Of a DNA stretch of 64,000 nucleotides, positions 7,016 to 13,864 are shown one piece after another. Numbering within the stretch: the stretch's first letter is position 1; each line of letters begins with the position of its first letter. The translations under genes were made by a program, and so were the position numbers. The stretch spans positions 37,361 through 101,360 of the IMG/VR virus record IMGVR_UViG_3300045012_000053; one strand, 5' to 3'. The notes under the pieces were generated by a model. The model was given only the letters and a program-made list of their open reading frames with translations. It did no database searches and was not told the origin of the DNA. The DNA comes from a virus.

Positions 7016-9127
7016 ATGGCGGACATCGACGTAGCAGTAGCCAACTTGGAACAGGTGCCAGCAGCTGAGATCACGACGGACAATACCTACGTGGACTCGG
7101 AGACTGGGACGATTCAGTTCAATGATACTGCGGCTATCAAACTTGTGCTCGACAGCGCGGAGATAGCGGACAATTTCATCAACATTAATCAGTGGGCCAG
7201 CGGTTGGACAATGTCCGACTTGCTATACCAGTCGCCGATGTCTACCAGCGACGGAGGCTCCGGCAGCACAGACGTAGCGAACTCGGCGGTGCCGAAGTTC
7301 ATGGTCTCGAACCACATCAGTTCGATTGTTCCGAAGATCATGGGCGGCATCTTCTACGAAGACCCGTGCTTCCTGCTTCGTCCGGCCCCGAACACAGATC
7401 AGGACGTGATCGCCGCGAAGACCGCGCTGTTCACGTTTCAGCTCAAGGCTATGCGCTTTGAGGAACAGATCGAACTTGGGCTGGAGCAGATGGCGCTGCT
7501 TGGCACTGCTATCTGGAAGTGGGGCTACACCGAGTACGAAAAGACCGAGAAGAAGTACAAGCGCTATGCGCCCAAGGTTAATGTGCCGGATGGTCTAGAG
7601 ACCGCGCCGATTGACACGCCGGACTCCGACGACTTCGAGATCGAGTTCTACAAGAAGACAGTCTCTCACCCGTGGTTGAAGTTCTGCGACATCCGTACAG
7701 TCCTAGTGGACCCGGGATGCCGCGTGGGCGACATCCGTACAGCCAAGTGGGTTGTGTGGCGCGACTACGCTACTTACGATGATTTGGAAAAGCTTCGCGG
7801 GATGGAAGGTTACGAGATTCCTAGCGAGGCAATTCTTCGCTCGATGTTTGCGAAGGCCACTTCTCCGGGACCTGACAACATTACGATGACCATCCCGGAA
7901 GGGATGATGGGTTATTTGCAGCACTCGAAGCCGAGAAGCTACAAGACTTCGGCGGACCCAAACAAGGCTCCGCTGGAAGTGTTGGAGTATTGGGACAACG
8001 ACAAGGTTATCGTTGTGCTCATCTACAACGGCCACAACATTTTGATTCGCAACGAAGCCAATCCGTTTGGAAAGATTCCTTTCTACTCGGCAAACTGGCG
8101 CAACATTCCTGACTCGTTCTACGGGCAGGGACTGGGCTTGCTAATCGGTAGCGAGCAGATCGTAGAGCAGGGTGTAACCAACCTCGCGCTCGACCTGCTG
8201 GCGTACTGCTTGCAGCCTGTCGCGCTTCGTAAGAAGGGCTTCAATGCACCGACACAGAACACGCGATGGGAGCAGGGCGGCATCATCGACGTCGAAGAGG
8301 ACGTTGACAAGGCCTTCAAGTTCCTGCAAATGCCTCCTGTGCCTGCGGAAGCGTTCAGCTTCATCCAGCAGTCACAGAGCGCGGGCGCATCCACGTCGGG
8401 CGCGAACGAGCAGGTGGTGCAGGGCGCGGGACACGCGGGTATCAGCACGACGGGTATGAGAAGCGGCACGGGCGCGGCGGCTGTTATTCAAGCCAACGCA
8501 TCTCGTCTCGACGGTCCTACCGGACGTTTCGTGCGCCAAGTTTTCGAACCGTGGCTCTTTCAGATGGATGATCTCGACAACGACCTGTTGCCGACTAGCG
8601 TCATCAAGGATATCCTCGGCGAGAAGATGGGCAACGACTTCAAGGTCGACCACATCGAAATGCGTAACGCGAAGGTCGAATATGAAGTGCTCGCGGGCAG
8701 CAGCCTAGGTGCCAAGAAAGAAATGGCACAGGCTCTTCCGATCATGATTCAGTTGTTGAACAACCCGACGTTCACTGCAAACGCGAACGACGCCGGATAT
8801 CAGTTCGACGCGGTCGCCATCTTCCAAGCGTTCGTGGACGCGGCTGGTTGGAAGTTCAGCCAGAAGTTCTTACGCGAGATGACACCGGACGAGAAGAAGA
8901 AGCACGACGCGAACAGCCCAGCGGCTATCGCGGCGGCGCAGCAGGCATCAGCGCAGAAGATGCAGCAGGACAAGTTCCAACAGGAACAGGTTCTGGAAAA
9001 CCAGAAGCAGCTCGGCAAGGCGGGTAACGAAGCCTTCCGCTCTTCTATCGAAAAGTCAACCGCCCCGCCGTTGCTGGGCACAGGCCCGGACCAGACACAA
9101 GGGTTCGGCGCAACAGACTCTCTATAA
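7016..9127 (+). CDS. Portal protein
   Basis: 703 residues, directly after the terminase, of the size of podoviral portals. The central part has the wing and stem pattern (GNxAIWKWGYTEYEK-like segment, then IPFYSANWRNIPDSFYGQGL, typical of portals) and the C-terminus is a long Gln/Ala/Lys-rich helix region expected for a barrel or crown. It forms the dodecameric DNA channel at one capsid vertex. The assignment rests on motif feel plus position between terminase and scaffold/capsid genes. Confidence 0.88.
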   Translation: MADIDVAVANLEQVPAAEITTDNTYVDSETGTIQFNDTAAIKLVLDSAEIADNFININQWASGWTMSDLLYQSPMSTSDGGSGSTDVANSAVPKFMVSNHISSIVPKIMGGIFYEDPCFLLRPAPNTDQDVIAAKTALFTFQLKAMRFEEQIELGLEQMALLGTAIWKWGYTEYEKTEKKYKRYAPKVNVPDGLETAPIDTPDSDDFEIEFYKKTVSHPWLKFCDIRTVLVDPGCRVGDIRTAKWVVWRDYATYDDLEKLRGMEGYEIPSEAILRSMFAKATSPGPDNITMTIPEGMMGYLQHSKPRSYKTSADPNKAPLEVLEYWDNDKVIVVLIYNGHNILIRNEANPFGKIPFYSANWRNIPDSFYGQGLGLLIGSEQIVEQGVTNLALDLLAYCLQPVALRKKGFNAPTQNTRWEQGGIIDVEEDVDKAFKFLQMPPVPAEAFSFIQQSQSAGASTSGANEQVVQGAGHAGISTTGMRSGTGAAAVIQANASRLDGPTGRFVRQVFEPWLFQMDDLDNDLLPTSVIKDILGEKMGNDFKVDHIEMRNAKVEYEVLAGSSLGAKKEMAQALPIMIQLLNNPTFTANANDAGYQFDAVAIFQAFVDAAGWKFSQKFLREMTPDEKKKHDANSPAAIAAAQQASAQKMQQDKFQQEQVLENQKQLGKAGNEAFRSSIEKSTAPPLLGTGPDQTQGFGATDSL

Positions 9128-9133
9128 TCCGGA

Positions 9134-9149
9134 TGGGGCCGCAAGGCCC
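9134..9149 (+). terminator. GNRA-loop hairpin after portal gene
   Basis: GGGGCC (9134-9139), GCAA loop, GGCCCC (9144-9149): a perfect 6-bp GC stem with a stable GNRA tetraloop, just after the portal stop. No T tract follows, so it is more likely an mRNA-stability or processing element than a full terminator. Confidence 0.45.
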
Positions 9150-9169
9150 CGTACCGACAGGATGGACCA

Positions 9170-9535
9170 ATGTCAGAGGAACGTAAAGTGTTGGGGGAAA
9201 CCCTGACGTTTGAAGAGCGCTTGTCGCTCGCACAACTCGTGAATCAGCCGGGATGGAAGATTCTTGTTCGCTTGATGGCAGAGTCATGCCGCCGCGCGAC
9301 TGAGGAAGTCATGAAGCTGAACCCGAGTGCGGAGCGTTATCCAGAACTGCTGGTAGGAATGCAGACCACGGCTCGCGCGATGCACAAGTTCTCCGCTGAG
9401 GTGCTTGACTCCGTCAAGTTGCACCAGCGCACAGCAGTATCGGAAGCACAGCAGAGAGAAAATCCTCAGCCCGTTTTAGAGGGCGTGAAGAACCGTTTTC
9501 GTCTGCCCATAAATCCCCCCGAGGGGAAGCAGTAA
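9170..9535 (+). CDS. Hypothetical helical protein between portal and scaffold
   Basis: 121 residues, helical throughout, with no membrane segment and no known motif. It starts with MSEERKVLGETLTFEERLSL and ends with a basic/proline tail. A short protein in this position in podovirus-like genomes is often a head accessory protein. I infer a head-assembly role from position only. Confidence 0.6.
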   Translation: MSEERKVLGETLTFEERLSLAQLVNQPGWKILVRLMAESCRRATEEVMKLNPSAERYPELLVGMQTTARAMHKFSAEVLDSVKLHQRTAVSEAQQRENPQPVLEGVKNRFRLPINPPEGKQ

Positions 9536-9556
9536 CAATCAAATACAGAGGACCAA

Positions 9557-10858
9557 ATGGCTATTACAAAGGAAGCAGTGCTGCTCATGGACTTGAAGTC
9601 CATCTTCGCAGCCGTGAAAGACCCCGCTACCTCGAAAGAGATGCAGAACATTATTCGAGACCGTCAGGTTGCGTCTCGTATTTCGGAGTTGATGCTGGAA
9701 GCTCAGAACCGCGAGGCCGAAGTCGATGCGCAGATCGCGCGCGTCGTTCCTCCCACCACAGAAGAGCTGGCAGCGCAGGCCGCAGTGATGGCAGCAGAGC
9801 CAGCCGCAGTCGTGGCCCCCGCCACTCCCGTCGCGCCCGTCGTCGAACCTGTAGTTGACACAACTCTGTCGACCAAGGAAGAAGACGAGGCCTACAAAAA
9901 GGTAGGCGTAACAATCGTTCGAGACGCCAAGGGCGTCCCAACCCGCTACATCCAAGACTACCAAGTCCGCGATGAGAAGGGGCAGGCGATTGGTCGTCCG
10001 ACGCATTTGGAAGCGCGCACGCTACCCGACCTGATTTTGAAGAAGCAGGAAGCGCACGAGAGCGCGACCCGCGCTTTTCATCGCATGAAGATGCAGAACC
10101 TGACCTTCAAGCAGAGCAAAACAATTTTGACGCCGGAACAAATCTCGGAAGCAGCGAGACTAGCATTGGAGTCCAAGGACCCGGCGAAGGTCACCGAAGT
10201 TATTAGCGAGGTGATCGAGAGCCAGTATCAGCAGCGCGAGAAGGATTTGAAGGCGAAGGAGTGGCGAGAAGAAGGACGCGCCATCGCCAACGAATTCATG
10301 CGCCGCCATTTGCACGACTACAACCCGTGCGATGCCAACCAGAAAGAGCTTGGTGTTTATCTTTCTGAACATAATCTTGAGTTTACCGTGGACAACCTAG
10401 AGTTCGCACTTGCGGACCTCTTGGAACAAGGTGACAAGCTTGTCAAGGTGGAAAACACCGGGACAACGAAACATGCGGTTGAGGTCGCTAATCCGACCAC
10501 ACCCGCTACTGTAGCAGCCTCCGCAGCTCCGGCAATCCCGGTCGTGGACCCAGCCGCCGCAGTACCAACAGAACCAACACAGCCCGCAGCGCCTAGTCAG
10601 CCTGTGGCAGAGATAACGGTAACGACGCCTGCCGCCGCACCCAATGTGCAACCAGCGGCCCGTCGTCCGGGAGTGAATGGGAGCCTACCTCCGGGTACGT
10701 TGAGCGCACAACGTCCGGGAGCACAAGACCCAGCACTCGCAAGGAAGGAATTCCTACAGTCAGTAAAGAAAATGGACCCGGAAACAATGAAGAAGAAGTT
10801 GAAGACGGACCCTCAATTCGTCAAGACTTTGCTATCTTACGGGATTCGTATTCAGTAA
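9557..10858 (+). CDS. Scaffold-like capsid assembly protein
   Basis: 433 residues between portal and major capsid genes. Helical segments at about 1-60 and 120-290 are separated by Ala/Pro/Val/Glu-rich low-complexity linkers (about 65-100 and 300-400), and the C-terminus is short, basic and helical (KKMDPETMKKKLKTDPQF). Extended helical, low-complexity proteins with a basic C-terminal helix are typical of scaffolding proteins, whose C-terminus contacts the capsid protein. An AGAGGA site precedes the ATG. The role is inferred from composition and position. Confidence 0.65.
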   Translation: MAITKEAVLLMDLKSIFAAVKDPATSKEMQNIIRDRQVASRISELMLEAQNREAEVDAQIARVVPPTTEELAAQAAVMAAEPAAVVAPATPVAPVVEPVVDTTLSTKEEDEAYKKVGVTIVRDAKGVPTRYIQDYQVRDEKGQAIGRPTHLEARTLPDLILKKQEAHESATRAFHRMKMQNLTFKQSKTILTPEQISEAARLALESKDPAKVTEVISEVIESQYQQREKDLKAKEWREEGRAIANEFMRRHLHDYNPCDANQKELGVYLSEHNLEFTVDNLEFALADLLEQGDKLVKVENTGTTKHAVEVANPTTPATVAASAAPAIPVVDPAAAVPTEPTQPAAPSQPVAEITVTTPAAAPNVQPAARRPGVNGSLPPGTLSAQRPGAQDPALARKEFLQSVKKMDPETMKKKLKTDPQFVKTLLSYGIRIQ

Positions 10859-10900
10859 CTGGCACCCCGCACAGCGGGAGCAAAAGACTAGAGCAACACC

Positions 10901-11926
10901 ATGAGCGGACCAAATCCCTCAGCATCAAACGTAGCAAACGTCCTGACAGCACAGGCAATCATTTTCGACAAGGAACTGATTCCGAACTTGAAGGGCAACA
11001 CCAACGCATTCGTTGGCGCGGCAGAACGTCGTGTTCAGGGCCTTCACATGGGCGTGAACCGTACGTTCTTCCAGTACAACACACTTTCGGGTGACGTTGT
11101 GCAGAACTCCGATGGTACCGTGGGCAACCCGGAAACCATCACTCAGTTGTCGTCTCCGGCACAGATCGGAGAATGGAACAACTACAGCAACTTCTCATCG
11201 TTCGCTATCGCAGCGGCGATTGACGAGCTTGTTGGCAACAGCGCAGTCGAACTTGGCTACCAAGCCGGGCAGTCGATCAGCGAGTTGTACAGCGCAGTTG
11301 CAGACAGCGCATCTGGTGTGGACGCAAACGTCAACCAGTCGTCGTTGCTTGCATCTCCGTACACCATTGACTTGGGCACCATCCGTGAATTGAAGCAGCA
11401 GCTTGTTTCAAAGAACGTATTGCCTTGCAAGCGTGGCATGTTCTTGGGCGCAATCAGCCCGAACGTGTTGGGTGACATCTACAACGCAACGACAGTGAAC
11501 AACTCTATCGTTGACTTGTGGAAGTACGAAAACATGGAGAAGTTTGATGCAATGGCAGGCAGCGACCAGAACAAGGTCATTGTCCTACCGGGCACCAACA
11601 TCGGCTTCATGCAGACCCCGTTCGTAACCACAACGGCCAACTACAACGGCTCGGGTAAGATCGGATACCGCACATATGTTTTTGGCAATTATGCCATGAT
11701 CGGTGTCTGGCTTCAAGTGCCGGGAGACACTGATCTTGATGAAGGCGATTGGAAGACCATCGATTGCCGCGTCGTGACAGATGCCCCTGCATCCAGCTTT
11801 GACCCTGTCTCAACAATTGGTGGGTGGTGCAGCTATAAGTTCCACCAGACAGTTACGTTGCCACCAGCAACTGGCGCGAATACCCAGCGTATTCGCTACA
11901 TTGACTCGGTTCCGGCAATTCAGTAA
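10901..11926 (+). CDS. Major capsid protein, N4-gp56-like HK97 fold
   Basis: 341 residues. The pattern (an early AQAIIFDKELIPNLKG helix, a GxxNRTFFQY strand, LSSPAQIGEWNNYSNFS, and C-terminal domains rich in beta strands) resembles the N4-gp56 family of HK97-fold capsid proteins. About 415 copies form a T=9 shell in N4 itself; the number here is unknown. Location right after the scaffold-like gene supports the call. A promoter and leader hairpin follow its stop codon directly. Confidence 0.85.
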   Translation: MSGPNPSASNVANVLTAQAIIFDKELIPNLKGNTNAFVGAAERRVQGLHMGVNRTFFQYNTLSGDVVQNSDGTVGNPETITQLSSPAQIGEWNNYSNFSSFAIAAAIDELVGNSAVELGYQAGQSISELYSAVADSASGVDANVNQSSLLASPYTIDLGTIRELKQQLVSKNVLPCKRGMFLGAISPNVLGDIYNATTVNNSIVDLWKYENMEKFDAMAGSDQNKVIVLPGTNIGFMQTPFVTTTANYNGSGKIGYRTYVFGNYAMIGVWLQVPGDTDLDEGDWKTIDCRVVTDAPASSFDPVSTIGGWCSYKFHQTVTLPPATGANTQRIRYIDSVPAIQ

Positions 11927-11935
11927 ATATTCCTC

Positions 11936-11964
11936 TTGACACAGGTTGCAACTTGTGTTAAGAT
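11936..11964 (+). promoter_or_regulatory. Sigma-70-type promoter with extended -10 for the second endonuclease gene
   Basis: TTGACA (11936-11941), 17-bp spacer ending in TGT, TAAGAT (11959-11964). It matches the promoter family seen on the opposite strand, including the C before TTGACA and an A/T block upstream. Transcription would start near 11971, immediately at a GC-rich 5' hairpin. Confidence 0.75.
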
Positions 11965-11971
11965 GCAGATT

Positions 11972-12020
11972 GGGGGTGTGTGCCCAAACACACGCCCCTA
12001 ATCAACTCTTTTGGGAGAGT
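11972..12020 (+). promoter_or_regulatory. 5' hairpin plus RBS-masking hairpin in endonuclease leader
   Basis: The stem at 11972-11981 pairs with 11988-11998 (one bulged base) and would lie at the very 5' end of the transcript. ACTCT (12005-12009) can pair with AGAGT (12016-12020), covering the GGGAGAG ribosome-binding site before the GTG at 12026. The organisation copies the leader at 2338-2379. Confidence 0.55.
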
Positions 12021-12025
12021 ATAAA

Positions 12026-12391
12026 GTGAAAACATCGACTTTGAAAGTTCGTCAATGGCGTGAGAAAAATACAGAACGTAATCGAAACAATGGCCGTCGC
12101 TGGTTTGAGAAAAACAGGCAATATGATAGGCTACGTCGACACAGTCTCACACAAGAACAATACGACGCAAAGATGCAAGAGCAAGATAGTCGTTGCGCTG
12201 TCTGCTATAAAGAATTCACAGGAACGCCGCACGTTGACCATAATCACAGATGCTGCCCAATACGAAGAAGTTGTGTCAAATGCCGACGCGGCCTTCTCTG
12301 TGAAGATTGTAATCTAGGCCTCGGCAGATTCAAAGACTCAATAGAAGTTCTCAGCAACGCAATCGAATATCTCAAAGGATACAAACAATGA
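12026..12391 (+). CDS. Endonuclease VII-type nuclease, probably mobile (second copy)
   Basis: 121 residues from a GTG with GGGAGAG six bases upstream. A basic N-terminus is followed by CAVCYKEF, HVDHNH, RGLLCEDCN and LGRFKDS, the full Endonuclease VII zinc/catalytic pattern. A six-residue CC...C insertion after the HVDHNH motif adds extra cysteines not seen in the first copy. Its stop overlaps the next gene by four bases (ATGA). It has its own promoter and hairpin leader. AT-rich codon use contrasts with the capsid gene upstream, suggesting acquisition. Confidence 0.85.
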   Translation: MKTSTLKVRQWREKNTERNRNNGRRWFEKNRQYDRLRRHSLTQEQYDAKMQEQDSRCAVCYKEFTGTPHVDHNHRCCPIRRSCVKCRRGLLCEDCNLGLGRFKDSIEVLSNAIEYLKGYKQ

Positions 12392-13080
12392 CCATTCATC
12401 AGCCGGGCCAGCCCTTCATCAAAGGCACGGATGTCGAGAATCCGTTCAACGAACGACACGACATAGACGCTACACATGAAGCGATTCAACAGATGCTCGC
12501 GGGCGGCACGCCGAACTGGGTGAAGTGGCCGCACGAGTATAAGTCATACGTTAAAGAGTCATTCGCCGCCGAGAAAGAAATCTCGAACAAGATGGCAGCG
12601 GCGTACAAGTGGGACGATCAGGAGAACCTCACGAACGAGGCCGCTCGTCACATCAATCGAACCACCACAAGAGATTTTTTGAAGAAGTTAAACGATAACG
12701 GCATTAAGACGGCGATCTTCGATAACGGCTGGGTAGGACCCGGCGGCATTCCGACGGTCGGATTGTTTTGTGTTCCCCCCTCGAATCCGCGCAAGCTTCG
12801 TCCTGTTTGCTACATGGATGTGCCCGCGATGTGGGAGTGGAGCGTTCTCCTTCTAGACAGCCACGGCATCCCGAACGGGGAGAAGTCGCGCGGATGGCGC
12901 ACCATAGCGATTCAGCTCGTCGAGAAAGAGATCATCACCGAACAAGAGTGCCACAAAATTTTTGGGGTACCATCACCCAATGCAGTATCCGCCAGATATT
13001 TCCGCAGTCTTTGGGAGAAGCGTAACGGCAAACGTTACATGGATATCGAAGATCAGGAAAGTCTCGGACAATCTGCCTGA
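12388..13080 (+). CDS. Hypothetical protein of the head region
   Basis: 230 residues, mixed alpha/beta, no transmembrane helix. A central hydrophobic stretch (VGPGGIPTVGLFCVPP) is followed by aromatic-rich sequence. I recognise no family. It overlaps the endonuclease by ATGA, so its translation now depends at least partly on the mobile gene, unless upstream readthrough supplies it. Confidence 0.6.
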   Translation: MTIHQPGQPFIKGTDVENPFNERHDIDATHEAIQQMLAGGTPNWVKWPHEYKSYVKESFAAEKEISNKMAAAYKWDDQENLTNEAARHINRTTTRDFLKKLNDNGIKTAIFDNGWVGPGGIPTVGLFCVPPSNPRKLRPVCYMDVPAMWEWSVLLLDSHGIPNGEKSRGWRTIAIQLVEKEIITEQECHKIFGVPSPNAVSARYFRSLWEKRNGKRYMDIEDQESLGQSA

Positions 13081-13133
13081 CCCCGGGCTAGTACAGGGCG
13101 GTTGAAGAAGTTTGCCAACCTTGAAGGTGTAAA

Positions 13134-13712
13134 ATGACGAACCAGAATCAGAAGCCTGCGGCCACTGAAGTTGATGTGAACGCAGTGCTAGCAGAAGCAC
13201 AAAAGACCGGAAATCTTTCCGAGTCTAAGTTCATGGCACTTCTCAGCATCATGATGGCGAAGGAAGCCCGCATCGCTGAAAAGGAAGCGGCGCTTGAAGT
13301 TGCTTTGAAGGCGCGCGACGACCAGCGCAGAAAAGAGTCGGAGAATTACACGGTCAGCAAGATCGAAACCCAGAAGGCTTGCAAGCACTTGAAGGGCGGC
13401 AAGGGACGCACCCGTGGTCAGCAGCGCGACCCGGCGGTCTACAGCCACGTCTTCACCGATGGCACCCGAGTCATCAAGTGTCAGCTGTGTGGAGCGCGTT
13501 GGCTTCCGGGCGACACCGACGAGTACTTGACACGCAATGGGAGCAAGATTCCTAACTGGACGAACATCGGTTGGGGTCGAGCACAAGAGATGTGCGAAGA
13601 CAGCAGCAACAAGCCGTCGTCTTCGGAGCGTTTCGGCGGTTCACAGTTTGGTTCCAACGTCTCAGACGTTGACAAGGCCAAGACCGCAGCGATCAAGAAC
13701 CTACAGATTTAA
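13134..13712 (+). CDS. Hypothetical protein with one zinc-ribbon-like site
   Basis: 192 residues. The first 65 are a charged helix; at about 84-120 a Cys-x-His (ACKH) and a CQLC pair could bind one zinc ion; the C-terminus is polar. A basic GGKGRTRGQQRDP segment lies between the two ligand pairs and could contact nucleic acid. The ATG has AAGGTG upstream. It is followed by a strong terminator. No family recognised. Confidence 0.6.
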   Translation: MTNQNQKPAATEVDVNAVLAEAQKTGNLSESKFMALLSIMMAKEARIAEKEAALEVALKARDDQRRKESENYTVSKIETQKACKHLKGGKGRTRGQQRDPAVYSHVFTDGTRVIKCQLCGARWLPGDTDEYLTRNGSKIPNWTNIGWGRAQEMCEDSSNKPSSSERFGGSQFGSNVSDVDKAKTAAIKNLQI

Positions 13713-13723
13713 CCTTTACCCGA

Positions 13724-13751
13724 GGGGCGGCGGTTCCGCCCCATTCTTTTC
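13724..13751 (+). terminator. Rho-independent terminator after the head gene block
   Basis: GGGGCGG (13724-13730), loop CGGTT, CCGCCCC (13736-13742), followed by ATTCTTTTC. A 7-bp GC stem with a T-rich tail separates the head genes from the appendage and tail genes. Confidence 0.75.
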
Positions 13752-13762
13752 TCCGAGGAAAG

Positions 13763-13864
13763 ATGACGACAGTAGCCACCACACAAACTTCTCAATCGAC
13801 CTCCTTCGGCTGCATCCAAACACAATTTAAAAGCGCTCCCACCGCTGCGCTTGAGGTATTTTAA
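13763..13864 (+). CDS. 33-residue peptide before the appendage gene
   Basis: The ATG at 13763 follows GAGGAAAG, an excellent ribosome-binding site, and the frame runs to TAA at 13862-13864, immediately before the next ATG. The peptide is Thr/Ser/Gln-rich with one Cys (TSFGCIQTQF). It may be a real small protein or a leader that couples translation to the downstream gene, which has only a weak site of its own. Confidence 0.45.
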   Translation: MTTVATTQTSQSTSFGCIQTQFKSAPTAALEVF

